Shown: positions 33,701 to 41,406 of the stretch, piece by piece | How the letters are laid out: each line of letters opens with the position of its first letter | How positions within the stretch are numbered: the stretch's first letter is position 1 | From: an uncultured Prevotella sp. | GTDB taxonomy: Bacteria; Bacteroidota; Bacteroidia; Bacteroidales; Bacteroidaceae | Assembly: GCA_900315955.1 (NCBI GenBank) | Contig: ONBC01000016.1 | Location: forward strand, 13,669 to 77,668 | Reading direction: 5' to 3' | DNA length: 64,000 bases | The notes under the pieces: generated by a model | Database searches by the model: none | Told to the model about the DNA's origin: nothing | What the model saw: only the letters and a program-made list of their open reading frames with translations | Translations under genes and position numbers: made by a program

Positions 33701-34085
33701 TGAGATTCACCTTCTTCTGCTGGCCGTAGCCCACGACCACCACCTCGTCGAGGTTGGCCTGGTCTTGCTCCAGCTGAATTCTTGAGGCATTGCTTGCTTT
33801 GATTGTAACGGTCTTGTAACCCAAGTAGGTTACTTTCAATTGTGCGCCTGGCTTGACAGTAATGGAGAACTTGCCGTTCAGGTCAGTAACTGCACCACGG
33901 TTAGTACCGATTTCCTGGATGCTGGCGCCAATGATCGGCTCACCTTTCTCATCCACGACGGTTCCTGTCACAGTGTTGCTTTTTTGGTTGATGGACTGAG
34001 GGTCAGGACTGGCCTGAATACATACACCCCCCCCACCAAGAAACAACATGGCTCCTAAGAGAACAATAGGTCTATTCATAAGCAT
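30723..34085 (-). CDS. SusC/RagA-type TonB-dependent outer-membrane transporter
   Basis: The 1120-aa protein has a signal peptide, then a carboxypeptidase-regulatory-like domain (TVTGTVVDEKGEPIIGASIQ, about 40-110). A plug follows with the SusC motif DEVVVVGYGQQKKVNLTGAV (about 113-132) and IRIRGVGTL, and then a large beta-barrel. The C-terminus RTWSFGLQLTF ends in the aromatic residue expected of outer-membrane proteins. It forms a pair with the SusD gene. The signal peptide contains LGGGG, encoded in part by an eight-base G run (34027-34034), a possible slippage site. Confidence 0.96.
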   Translation of the reverse strand: MLMNRPIVLLGAMLFLGGGGVCIQASPDPQSINQKSNTVTGTVVDEKGEPIIGASIQEIGTNRGAVTDLNGKFSITVKPGAQLKVTYLGYKTVTIKASNASRIQLEQDQANLDEVVVVGYGQQKKVNLTGAVSNIDLDKTLASRPEQDVAKALQGAVPGLTITNTSGDIDGQPSIRIRGVGTLSNSATSNPLIIVDGVPVDDLTMINGNDIASISVLKDAASSSIYGSRAAFGVILITTKQAKKGDKVQVKFDTNFGWDNSTYLPDYPDVPSQLEAALRANKRAGKESTELFGMYFDTMLPYAKKWKEQNSGRKKYSLMRPYKDDNDVGDYYFLKGQPYYYADYDIKDIWYDNAAPSNTENVSLSGNSGRTSFYTSLGYNYKQDVMKIQPGKRNRYNFTLNLKTDVTDWLTVGARVNFSRRRMSRANAYNNIYQYLWRWGSFFIPSGYMEDENGNINDFRVVAMQKQATRTIKVHDKLSLNGFVQAHITKDLTLNADYTYEIDNFNTKSSNHSVYGMNWSGTAPTYIVQPSTTNAYRENIKMNRWTANAYLTYQHSWADAHNLSVMAGINGENYNSDEFSARRTQLYSEEYPELNLAYGDMSQATIGSYTGDRATAGYFGRINYDYKGIYLLELNGRYDGSSRFPAGDKWAFFPSGSFGYRFTEEPYWKDLHQYVSNGKFRLSYGEIGNEAIGDNMFLSTISPVTLDKVYWLDGGGSKVTQFNLPTWVSPSLTWERIQTLDLGIDLGFLNDELTTTFDWFQRTTKDMLAPGKAIPNAVGADAPYTNAGQLRTRGWEFTIAWRKQITKDLGLYANFNISDSKSKITKWDNDAKLVGHPNDRAYAYQGENWGDIWGFETDRYFTEADFDGKNADGSWIYKKGVADQTGIQTGSFIYGPGDIKYKDLNGDGKIDGGKGTVDDHGDLKVIGNTMPRYEYSFHIGGTYKGFDLDIFFQGVGKRKMWTQSSFVFPEMREYDLAIYDNQTKYNIYDPDNGIVNISESNDFPCLYPGNEYAGNVPALSAEGGCHDYYPQTKYIVDMSYLRCKNITLGYTLPAWLTKRAYISKLRVYFSGSNLFCLHKGSGDLPIDPEMNAGQGALGYGTWGRTYPITRTWSFGLQLTF

Positions 34086-34127
34086 GTTATTAAAGATAGG
34101 TTGGACTAATTTTTACATACGTTGTGG

Positions 34128-34158
34128 CAAATTTAGGCATTTTATTTTATACTTGCAA
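34128..34158 (-). promoter_or_regulatory. SusC-SusD promoter
   Basis: On minus, the -7 box is TAAATTTG (34128-34135) and a TTGC -33 box lies at 34155-34158, 19 nt apart. The SusC ATG is 42 nt downstream. Confidence 0.65.
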
Positions 34159-34394
34159 CAATTTAGTAATTTATTTTTAGATTTAATCGTATTTTCTTTG
34201 ATCTGTTACTATTATAGCTAAGTATAAATAGGTGAAACTTACAGAATGAAACCTATCTGTGGATAGATTATCAATTACGATTAACAATGGCAACCTGATG
34301 TCCGGTCTGCGGCTGGGCTCTTTGTGAATAGAGCGTGAATAGCGTTAACTGTCTTATTATATAATCATAAAAACGTAAAGAATTATTTTTTGCA

Positions 34395-34435
34395 ACCCCC
34401 GCTGAGAATCGTTTTTTTTCAAACGAAGCGGGTGT
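34395..34435. other. Long hairpin of unknown role
   Basis: ACCCCCGCT (34395-34403) pairs with AGCGGGTGT (34427-34435) with one mismatch, and an inner CGTTT/AAACG stem encloses a T-rich loop. There is no T run after the outer stem, so it is not a standard terminator. Confidence 0.45.
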
Positions 34436-34540
34436 CGCCTCAAAACAACGCGATTATGGCGCAAGCTGATAATCTACTATGAATCAGCGATTTATAAAAA
34501 TAATGCTTTTATAAGCTCTTCGAATCGTTATAAAAGGGCT

Positions 34541-34650
34541 GACCTTTCTATAGTAATAGTACCTTCATTACACAGTAATGTCACTGACATTAAACGGTTA
34601 AGTAGCTGACATTACGCTGTAACGTTAGTGACATAACTGTTTAAGGTCCG
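34541..34650. repeat. 22-bp phased repeat array with an internal 17-bp palindrome
   Basis: Units start at 34563, 34585, 34607 and 34629, all 22 bp apart, with a weaker copy at 34541. Three begin TGACAT(T/A)A. Units 1 and 2 meet in the perfect palindrome TAATGTCACTGACATTA (34576-34592). It lies between a lysozyme gene and the SusC gene. The sequence is unlike the array at 7390-7506, but the period is the same. Confidence 0.8.
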
Positions 34651-34739
34651 GTCTCTGCCTCTTTTTTTCCTCCGAAATACCTGTTTCCTGCCTTTTACAC
34701 CCCTCCTTTGCCTTCTCTTTCACAAACTTCCATTGACAA

Positions 34740-34759
34740 GACTTTTTACTTTTTGTCAA
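34740..34759. repeat. Dispersed 20-mer, copy 2
   Basis: Identical to the copy at 11592-11611. Here an additional TTGACAA at 34733-34739 makes a TTGACAA/TTGTCAA inverted pair around it. Confidence 0.8.
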
Positions 34760-34928
34760 ATAAAATCAAATTAAAAAGGAGGTGATTCTTTTTGTTTGAG
34801 GTCGGGTGAAAAAGTCAGGAATGTTTGCTAAAATCTTCACAACTATCCGACTGTTCCGTATAGGTTGCTTTCTCGAAATGAGGCATTAACAACAAAAAAT
34901 CCGAAAAACATGATAAAATAATTAATAA

Positions 34929-35681
34929 TTAGTGATTCATAGTTAAGTCTTTGATGTTAGCCTGCGGTGCAAACACGTCGAGGTCAACCTTCGTCCATAT
35001 TCCAGGCACACGCCCATGCCGGCTTCGCTGCCACAACAGATACTTGGCTTTGCCCGGCAAGACAGGAGTGCCACTATAGTTAGCGATGAAGAGTTTATAG
35101 TCTTCAAACTCCGGATAAAGATAGTCCTTAAAATAGCTTTCACTGCAATAGATTACAGGCTCCACCCCGTAACGGGCACGGCATGCCGTGGCAAAAGCGT
35201 GCACTGCCGACTGTATCTCACTGCGGCTCCACCCTTTGGTTCCGTCATCCTCACAGTCGAGCACGGGGAGGAGGTCGAGACTGTCGATGTCGATATGGCG
35301 GGAAAAGTTGATAAACTGCATGAGGCCCGAATCCTTCGTCAGAAAATGGTAAGCCCCCACCCGAATGCCGAGGCGGTGCGCCCCTTCTAAATTACGGTTG
35401 AAGCATGGATCCTTCAAGTAAAGCCCCTCCGTGGCCTTAACATAGATGAACTGCAAGCTACGGTTCTTTTCCATCTCTTTCCAACGCAGCTTACCTTGAT
35501 GCCTTGCTATGTCAAGGCCATCATACCCACCGGAATAATCACCGCTGGTCATGTCATGATAAGGCCAGTCGCGATCGAAGTCGCGGACATCTATAACCTT
35601 CCACGGCTTCAGGAGCGCAACTACCCCTACAATTAAAAGAGCAGTTAGGACTATGGCTAAAGTCTTGCGAGACAGTCTCAT
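34929..35681 (-). CDS. GH25 lysozyme (muramidase), membrane-anchored or exported
   Basis: The 250-aa protein has an N-terminal hydrophobic segment (LAIVLTALLIVGVVALL, residues 8-24) without a clear cleavage site. A GH25 domain follows: GYDGLDIARHQGKLRW, FIYVKATEGLYLKDP, GAYHFL, the acidic pair in LPVLDCEDDG, and the C-terminal LLWQRS segment. It hydrolyses MurNAc-beta-1,4-GlcNAc bonds in peptidoglycan. It starts 10 nt after ispE in the same direction, and so is transcribed with an isoprenoid gene. Confidence 0.92.
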   Translation of the reverse strand: MRLSRKTLAIVLTALLIVGVVALLKPWKVIDVRDFDRDWPYHDMTSGDYSGGYDGLDIARHQGKLRWKEMEKNRSLQFIYVKATEGLYLKDPCFNRNLEGAHRLGIRVGAYHFLTKDSGLMQFINFSRHIDIDSLDLLPVLDCEDDGTKGWSRSEIQSAVHAFATACRARYGVEPVIYCSESYFKDYLYPEFEDYKLFIANYSGTPVLPGKAKYLLWQRSRHGRVPGIWTKVDLDVFAPQANIKDLTMNH

Positions 35682-35691
35682 TGAGCAAACG

Positions 35692-36531
35692 TCACAGTTG
35701 GGTAGTGAACGTAAAGCAATTAGGAAATGCTTCTTTCACCCCCGCAGGCTTATTGCGGAATATACCAAAGAGCGCACTGCCACTGCCCGACATCGCTGCA
35801 TAAACAGCTCCGAGACGATAGAGTTTGTCCTTGATAGAAGCAAGTTCGGGATGTATTTTGAAAACCGGCTTCTCAAAGTCATTGACAAGGTCGTCTTTCC
35901 ATGTATCGATGGGCTGGCGTACAATGTCTCGGCAACACTTGCTCGGTTTACGACAGGCTATCTCTTTGTAAGCCTGTGCCGTAGAAACAGCAACGTCTGG
36001 CTTCACAATGGCGATAAAATAACCGTCAAGGTTTCCTTTTGGCCCATCGGCAGGCTCCAACACCTCTCCGCGACCCGTGGCGAAGGATGGCGCTGCCTCT
36101 ATGAAGAAAGCGCAGTCGGAACCCAACCGTGAAGCATAGCGCTCCATCTCCGCTATGCCGATATTGAGACGGAAACGCTCATCAAGAAGACGAATCATAA
36201 ATGCGCCGTCGGAGGAGCCGCCACCAAGACCTGCCTGCGAGGGAATGCGCTTGAAGAGATGGGCATGGATGCGAGGCAACTGATAATCAGCAGCTAAGAG
36301 CTGATAAGCTTTCACCACAAGGTTCTTCTGCTCGTCACAGTCGACGACACGACCGGTAATCTTCAAATCGCAAGGCACGTCAGAAGGAAACTCGTCACTC
36401 ATGTACTTGATTTCCAAGGCATCCGTAAGTGGAACAGGGTAGAACACCGTCTCAATGTCGTGATAACCATCGGGGCGCTCTGCTACAATGTTTAGTCCAA
36501 GATTGATCTTGGCACAAGGAAATGTAATCAT
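35692..36531 (-). CDS. ispE: 4-diphosphocytidyl-2-C-methyl-D-erythritol kinase
   Basis: The 279-aa GHMP kinase of the MEP isoprenoid pathway has the ATP-binding loop IPSQAGLGGGSSDGA at about residues 94-108. The start CAKINLGLNIVAERPDGYHDIETVF is typical of IspE, and the C-terminal SGSGSALFGIF motif is present. It has its own -7 box at 36555-36562 and is divergent from dnaB. Confidence 0.95.
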   Translation of the reverse strand: MITFPCAKINLGLNIVAERPDGYHDIETVFYPVPLTDALEIKYMSDEFPSDVPCDLKITGRVVDCDEQKNLVVKAYQLLAADYQLPRIHAHLFKRIPSQAGLGGGSSDGAFMIRLLDERFRLNIGIAEMERYASRLGSDCAFFIEAAPSFATGRGEVLEPADGPKGNLDGYFIAIVKPDVAVSTAQAYKEIACRKPSKCCRDIVRQPIDTWKDDLVNDFEKPVFKIHPELASIKDKLYRLGAVYAAMSGSGSALFGIFRNKPAGVKEAFPNCFTFTTQL

Positions 36532-36554
36532 AGTCGTATGGTTTTATATATGTG

Positions 36555-36562
36555 CAAAAATA
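36555..36562 (-). promoter_or_regulatory. Promoter -7 box for ispE-lysozyme
   Basis: The minus strand reads TATTTTTG, 23 nt upstream of the ispE ATG. Confidence 0.55.
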
Positions 36563-36605
36563 AATCTTTTTATTGAAACATCGACGGTTTGCGGTAAGAA
36601 TTTTG

Positions 36606-36613
36606 TAAATTTG
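36606..36613 (+). promoter_or_regulatory. Promoter -7 box for dnaB
   Basis: TAAATTTG lies 19 nt upstream of the dnaB ATG. A TTTG occurs at 36588-36591, but at only 14 bp spacing. Confidence 0.6.
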
Positions 36614-36632
36614 CGCCGAAAAAATATAGACT

Positions 36633-38138
36633 ATGCCAGAACAGAAAAAGACGACACGCCGCAAGGCTGCAGCCCCCATTGACCCCACTTACGGTCATCT
36701 TCAGCCTCAGGCGCTTGATATAGAAAAGGTTGTGCTCGGTGCGCTCATGATCGACAAGGATGCTTACTCCGTTGTTTCAGAGACCCTCCATCCGGAAACC
36801 TTCTATGAGCCGCGTCATCAGAAGATCTTCACGGCCATCCAGAAGCTCAACATGGAAGAGAACCCTGTGGATATCCTCACCGTGACCAATGAGCTGGAAA
36901 AGGAGGGCACATTGGACGATGTGGGAGGCCCAACCTACATCGTCGATCTCGCCTCGCACGTCAGTTCGGCTGCAAGCATCGAGTATCACTCGAAGATTCT
37001 TCAACAGAAATACATGGCACGCCAGCTCATCTCCTTTGCCAGCAAACTCGAGACCGGTGCCTTCGACCCCATGGTCGATGTCGATGAGCTGATGCAGGAT
37101 GCCGAGGGGTCGCTGTTTGAGATCTCGCAGAAGAACATGCGGCAGGACTATACGCAGATCGATCCGGTGCTCAGTCAGGCCGTGGACATCATCCAGAAGG
37201 CTTCATCCAACAGTACCGGTCTGACCGGTATACCTTCTGGCTTCACGAAGCTCGACGACATGACCTCCGGATGGCAGAAGAGTGACCTTGTCATCATTGC
37301 CGGACGGCCCGCCATGGGTAAGACATCTTTTGCGTTGTCTATTGCAAAGAATGTCGCCGTAGACTACCGTGAGCCAGTGGCCTTCTTCTCCCTTGAGATG
37401 AACAATGTACAACTCGTAGACCGACTAATAAGTAATGTGTGCGAGATAGAAGGTAAGAAGATCATGAACGGTCAGTTGGCGCGCGATGAATGGGAACGCC
37501 TCGACAAACGTATCACCAAGCTGCAAGGGGCACCTCTTTATATAGATGACACGCCGGGCATGTCCATCTTTGAGTTACGCACGAAGGCACGCCGGCTCGT
37601 ACGAGAGAAAGGAGTCAAGCTCATCATGATCGACTACCTGCAGCTCATGAATGCCAGTGGCGCGCGCTTCGGTAACCGACAGGAAGAGGTATCTACTATC
37701 TCCCGTTCACTTAAAGGGCTGGCCAAAGAGCTCGATATCCCCGTCATCGCCCTCTCACAGCTCAACCGTACCGTAGAGAACCGTGAAGGACTGGAAGGAA
37801 AACGCCCGCAGCTGAGCGACCTCCGTGAATCAGGAGCTATTGAGCAGGATGCCGATATGGTGCTCTTCGTGCATCGGCCCGAATATTATCACCTCTATGA
37901 AGACGAGAAGGGCAACGACCTACGCGGCAAGGCACAGATCATCATCGCCAAGCACCGTAAGGGTGCCACAGGTGATGTGTTGCTCTCCTTCCAAGGTCAG
38001 TACACACGCTTCGCCAATCCCGAGGATGCCATGCTCAACCCATTGCCGGGAGACATGGGAGGAGAAATCATCGGCTCGCGGCTCGGCAGCAACGAGGACG
38101 ATCCGTTGGGCGGAGATGTTAGCCAAACACCTTTCTAA
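36633..38138 (+). CDS. dnaB: Replicative DNA helicase DnaB
   Basis: This is the 501-aa hexameric RecA-type helicase of the replication fork. The N-terminal domain begins PQALDIEKVVLGALMIDKDAY and ends about residue 120. The C-terminal ATPase has Walker A AGRPAMGKTSFAL (about 225-235), FFSLEMNN, LIMIDYLQLM (Walker B), and the SQLNRTVENREGLEGKRPQLSDLRESGAIEQDAD-type region. No intein is present. It is a single gene with its own promoter. Confidence 0.97.
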   Translation: MPEQKKTTRRKAAAPIDPTYGHLQPQALDIEKVVLGALMIDKDAYSVVSETLHPETFYEPRHQKIFTAIQKLNMEENPVDILTVTNELEKEGTLDDVGGPTYIVDLASHVSSAASIEYHSKILQQKYMARQLISFASKLETGAFDPMVDVDELMQDAEGSLFEISQKNMRQDYTQIDPVLSQAVDIIQKASSNSTGLTGIPSGFTKLDDMTSGWQKSDLVIIAGRPAMGKTSFALSIAKNVAVDYREPVAFFSLEMNNVQLVDRLISNVCEIEGKKIMNGQLARDEWERLDKRITKLQGAPLYIDDTPGMSIFELRTKARRLVREKGVKLIMIDYLQLMNASGARFGNRQEEVSTISRSLKGLAKELDIPVIALSQLNRTVENREGLEGKRPQLSDLRESGAIEQDADMVLFVHRPEYYHLYEDEKGNDLRGKAQIIIAKHRKGATGDVLLSFQGQYTRFANPEDAMLNPLPGDMGGEIIGSRLGSNEDDPLGGDVSQTPF

Positions 38139-38152
38139 AGTCTTTTTACGAT

Positions 38153-38191
38153 AGATTATTACGAATAATCTTAAATAAATAACAGATTATT
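38153..38191. promoter_or_regulatory. Operator-like sites upstream of the leucine operon
   Basis: AGATTATT (38153-38160) and AATAATCT (38164-38171) form a perfect inverted pair with a 3-bp spacer. A third AGATTATT at 38184-38191 overlaps the promoter -33 box. This arrangement suits a transcription factor, though AT-rich DNA gives such matches by chance. Confidence 0.4.
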
Positions 38192-38221
38192 TGTTTATAT
38201 CTCCGGAAATATATACCTTTG
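38190..38221 (+). promoter_or_regulatory. Leucine operon promoter (TTTG-N20-TACCTTTG)
   Basis: TTTG at 38190-38193 and TACCTTTG at 38214-38221. Transcription would start near 38227, about 50 nt before the leader peptide. Confidence 0.72.
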
Positions 38222-38276
38222 CAACCGATAAACAAAAAGGTAACATTTAAGGACAACATATAAAAGACATACAACA

Positions 38277-38369
38277 ATGATTGCACTTATCGCCATCCTT
38301 AGCATTATTATTTTGGGCATTCGACTGCGTAAAACGGTTGGAAGTGAATGGGCGTGCGTGCATGCATAA
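38277..38369 (+). CDS. Ile/Leu-rich leader peptide of the leucine operon (30 aa)
   Basis: The frame has an ATG at 38277, 30 codons and a TAA at 38367-38369. The peptide starts MIALIAILSIIILGIRLRK. Within its first 20 residues there are seven Ile and four Leu, and a Val follows. It is preceded by a good promoter, followed 17 nt later by an intrinsic terminator, and then by leuA. This is the layout of a translational attenuator that senses charged Ile- and Leu-tRNA. Confidence 0.8.
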   Translation: MIALIAILSIIILGIRLRKTVGSEWACVHA

Positions 38370-38386
38370 CAAGATATTTCATAGCG

Positions 38387-38423
38387 AGGCCTTTCCACTT
38401 CCAGTAAGCGGAAAGGCCTTTTT
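38387..38423 (+). terminator. Attenuator terminator before leuA
   Basis: AGGCCTTTCC (38387-38396) pairs with GGAAAGGCCT (38410-38419), with inner CTT/AAG pairs and a T5 run to 38423. A competing pairing exists: GGAAGTG in the leader coding region (38340-38346) can pair with CACTTCC (38396-38402), which takes up part of the terminator stem and loop. Confidence 0.82.
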
Positions 38424-38502
38424 GCTATTTATATCAATTGTAGTTATCTATTAATGATAAAATCATTCATTCAACAGTAAACATTTAAAACATCACAATA
38501 TT

Positions 38503-40005
38503 ATGAGTGAGAGACTTTATATTTTTGACACGACGCTCCGCGATGGTGAGCAGGTGCCCGGATGCCAATTGAACACGGTAGAGAAGATTCAAGTAGCCAA
38601 GCAGCTTGAGCTCTTAGGTGTCGATGTCATTGAGGCCGGCTTTCCCATCTCTTCCCCCGGTGACTTCAATTCGGTAGTGGAAATCAGCAAAGCGGTTACA
38701 TGGCCTACCATCTGCGCACTGACACGTGCCGTGGAGAAGGATATCGACTGTGCGGCCGAGGCATTGCAGTATGCCAAGCACAAGCGCATCCACACGGGGT
38801 TGGGAACGAGCGACTATCATATAAAGTACAAGTTCAACAGCAACCGCGAGGACATCCTCGAGCGTGCCGTCCGTGCCGTGGCATACGCGAAGAAGTATGT
38901 TGAGGATGTCGAGTTCTACGCGGAGGATGCCGGACGCACGGACAACGAGTATCTGGCGCGTGTCGTTGAGGCAGTCATCAAAGCGGGTGCCACGGTCGTC
39001 AACATCCCTGATACAACAGGTTACTGTCTGCCGAACGAATATGGTGCAAAGATCAAATATCTGAAAGAGCATGTCGACAACATCGACAAGGCAGTCATCT
39101 CCACCCACTGTCACAACGACTTAGGCATGGCTACTGCCAACACGCTGGAAGGCGTGCTGAACGGTGCCCGGCAGGTTGAGGTGACGATCAACGGCATCGG
39201 TGAGCGCGCGGGCAACACCGCTCTCGAAGAGATTGCCATGATCCTGAAATGCCACAAGAATATCGGCATCGACACGAACATCAACACCCGCAAGATATAT
39301 CCTATCTCCCGCATGGTCTCGTCGCTGATGAACATGCCCGTGCAGCCCAACAAGGCTATCGTGGGCCGTAATGCTTTCGCTCACTCTTCCGGCATCCATC
39401 AGGACGGCGTGCTGAAGAACGTACAGACTTACGAGATCATCGACCCGAAAGATATCGGGCTGGAGAACAATGAGATCGTGCTCACCGCTCGCTCGGGTCG
39501 GGCCGCGCTGAAGTACCGTTTAGAGGTCAATGGAGTAGACATCAAAGATCCCGAGCGTCTCAACAAGATCTACGAGGAATTCCTCAAACTGGCTGACAAG
39601 AAGAAGGAGATCACTGATGACGATGTGCTGATGCTCGCCGGTGCAGACAAGGCAGCTGCTCACTCCGTGAAGCTCGACTACCTCCAGGTCACGGCCGGTA
39701 AGGGAACGCGAAACGTTGCAAGTATCGGGCTCGATATTGCTGGTCAGAAGTTTGAAGACAGTGCTACCGGAAATGGTCCTGTGGATGCTGCCATCAAGGC
39801 GCTGAAGCGTATCATCCATAAGACCATGACACTGAAGGAGTTCACCATCCAGGCTATCACGCAGGGCTCCGACGATGTAGGTAAGGTGCACATGCAGGTG
39901 GAGTACGACGGACACGTCTACTATGGCTTCGGTGCCAATACAGATATCGTTACGGCCTCTGTAGAGGCTTACCTCGATTGTATCAACAAGTTTAGAAACA
40001 AGTAA
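38503..40005 (+). CDS. leuA: 2-isopropylmalate synthase
   Basis: The 500-aa enzyme condenses 2-oxoisovalerate with acetyl-CoA, the first step of leucine synthesis. The TIM barrel begins [17 protein letters not shown]. Metal-site residues are in [14 protein letters not shown], and the linker has [19 protein letters not shown]-terminal regulatory (LeuA allosteric) domain runs from about residue 385. It is the first structural gene after the attenuator, so expression is probably tied to Leu/Ile tRNA charging in addition to feedback inhibition. leuC follows after 7 nt. Confidence 0.95.
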   Translation: MSERLYIFDTTLRDGEQVPGCQLNTVEKIQVAKQLELLGVDVIEAGFPISSPGDFNSVVEISKAVTWPTICALTRAVEKDIDCAAEALQYAKHKRIHTGLGTSDYHIKYKFNSNREDILERAVRAVAYAKKYVEDVEFYAEDAGRTDNEYLARVVEAVIKAGATVVNIPDTTGYCLPNEYGAKIKYLKEHVDNIDKAVISTHCHNDLGMATANTLEGVLNGARQVEVTINGIGERAGNTALEEIAMILKCHKNIGIDTNINTRKIYPISRMVSSLMNMPVQPNKAIVGRNAFAHSSGIHQDGVLKNVQTYEIIDPKDIGLENNEIVLTARSGRAALKYRLEVNGVDIKDPERLNKIYEEFLKLADKKKEITDDDVLMLAGADKAAAHSVKLDYLQVTAGKGTRNVASIGLDIAGQKFEDSATGNGPVDAAIKALKRIIHKTMTLKEFTIQAITQGSDDVGKVHMQVEYDGHVYYGFGANTDIVTASVEAYLDCINKFRNK

Positions 40006-40012
40006 TAACATT

Positions 40013-41404
40013 ATGAATACACTATTTGATAAGATTTGGGACAGTCACGTTGTGCAGATTGTCAAAGACGGTCCCACACAACTTTACATCGACCGTCTCT
40101 ATGGACATGAGGTCACTACGCCTCAGGCTTTCGACGGTCTGCGCCAGCGCGGATTGAAGGTCTTCCGCCCGAAGCAGAACTTCTTCATGCCCGACCATAA
40201 TATTCAGACCCACGATCAAGACAAGCCCATTACGGATCCGGTAGGTCGTAAGCAGGTCGACACGCTCGACAAGAACTGCGCAGAGTTTGGACTCACGGAG
40301 TACAAGATGAACACCGAGAACAACGGTATCATCCATGTCGTTGGCCCGGAGAAAGGTCTGTCGCTTCCTGGAATGACCATCGTCTGCGGTGACAGTCACA
40401 CGTCTACGCATGGCGCTGTGGGTGCCGTAGCCTTCGGTATCGGCACCTCCGAGGTAGAGATGGTCCTTGCCTCACAGTGTATCCTTCAGCAGAAGCCGAA
40501 GTCGATGCGCATCAATGTCAACGGCAAGCTCAAACCCGGAGTGACGGCAAAGGATGTGGCGCTCTATCTGATGAGTCAGCTCACTACTTCGGGTGCAACA
40601 GGTTACTTCGTGGAATACGCCGGAGACGTGGTTCGGGACATGTCGATGGACGGTCGCCTCACCCTCTGCAACCTCTCTATCGAGATGGGTGCACGTGGTG
40701 GTTTCGTGGCTCCGGATGAGACGACATTCGAATATCTGAAAGGCCGCGAGTATGCACCCAAAGGTGCCGACTGGGACAAGGCGGTGGCTTACTGGAAGAC
40801 ACTGAAGAGTGGGGACGATGCCGTCTTTGACAAAGAACTCACCTTCAATGCTGAGGATATCGAGCCACGCATCACCTACGGAACAAACCCGGGCATGGGT
40901 ATCGGCATCAATGGTACGATCCCCACACTCGACGAGATTCCGGAGGCTGAGCGTGCCGGATTTGAGAAGAGCCTCAAATACATGGGCTTCACACCGGGTG
41001 AGAAACTGCTCGGCCATCCTGTCGACTATGTGTTCCTCGGTGCCTGCACCAATGGTCGCATCGAAGATTTCCGCGCGTTCGCCAACATCGTCAAAGGCCA
41101 TCATAAGGCTGAGAATGTCGTCGCCTGGCTTGTTCCCGGCTCTCACCTCGTAGCCAAACAGATTAAGGAAGAAGGACTTGACAAAGTGCTGAAAGAGGCT
41201 GGCTTTGCCATCCGGCAGCCGGGGTGCTCCGCTTGTCTGGCCATGAACGATGACAAAGTGCCGGCGGGTAAATACAGTGTCTCTACGAGCAACCGCAACT
41301 TCGAAGGCCGTCAGGGGCCCGGCAGCCGTACGATCCTCGCCAGCCCGCTCGTGGCTGCTGCCGCTGCAATAACAGGTAAAATCACTGATCCCAGAACTCT
41401 TTAA
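40013..41404 (+). CDS. leuC: 3-isopropylmalate dehydratase large subunit
   Basis: The 463-aa aconitase-family enzyme isomerises 2- to 3-isopropylmalate together with LeuD. The opening [13 protein letters not shown] is typical. [4Fe-4S] ligand regions are [13 protein letters not shown] and [14 protein letters not shown], and [12 protein letters not shown] is also present. It appears complete, although its partner leuD (2 nt downstream) is frameshifted. Confidence 0.96.
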   Translation: MNTLFDKIWDSHVVQIVKDGPTQLYIDRLYGHEVTTPQAFDGLRQRGLKVFRPKQNFFMPDHNIQTHDQDKPITDPVGRKQVDTLDKNCAEFGLTEYKMNTENNGIIHVVGPEKGLSLPGMTIVCGDSHTSTHGAVGAVAFGIGTSEVEMVLASQCILQQKPKSMRINVNGKLKPGVTAKDVALYLMSQLTTSGATGYFVEYAGDVVRDMSMDGRLTLCNLSIEMGARGGFVAPDETTFEYLKGREYAPKGADWDKAVAYWKTLKSGDDAVFDKELTFNAEDIEPRITYGTNPGMGIGINGTIPTLDEIPEAERAGFEKSLKYMGFTPGEKLLGHPVDYVFLGACTNGRIEDFRAFANIVKGHHKAENVVAWLVPGSHLVAKQIKEEGLDKVLKEAGFAIRQPGCSACLAMNDDKVPAGKYSVSTSNRNFEGRQGPGSRTILASPLVAAAAAITGKITDPRTL

Positions 41405-41406
41405 TC

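Larger units (their letters stand above)
34086..34928. other. Gene-free 843-bp stretch upstream of the SusC gene
   Basis: No credible ORF, tRNA or known RNA was seen. It holds the SusC promoter (34128-34158), an extended hairpin (34395-34435), a 22-bp repeat array (34541-34650) and the dispersed 20-mer (34740-34759). The rest is AT-rich. Confidence 0.7.

Noticed and set aside
28928..34085. A full polysaccharide utilisation locus
   Set aside because: Only the SusC-SusD pair is present. The neighbouring GH25 lysozyme belongs to a separate unit with ispE, and no other CAZyme, sulfatase or hybrid regulator is adjacent.
34086..34928. tRNA or riboswitch in the gene-free stretch
   Set aside because: No T-loop-like GGTTCGAATCC, cloverleaf or known aptamer core was found on either strand.
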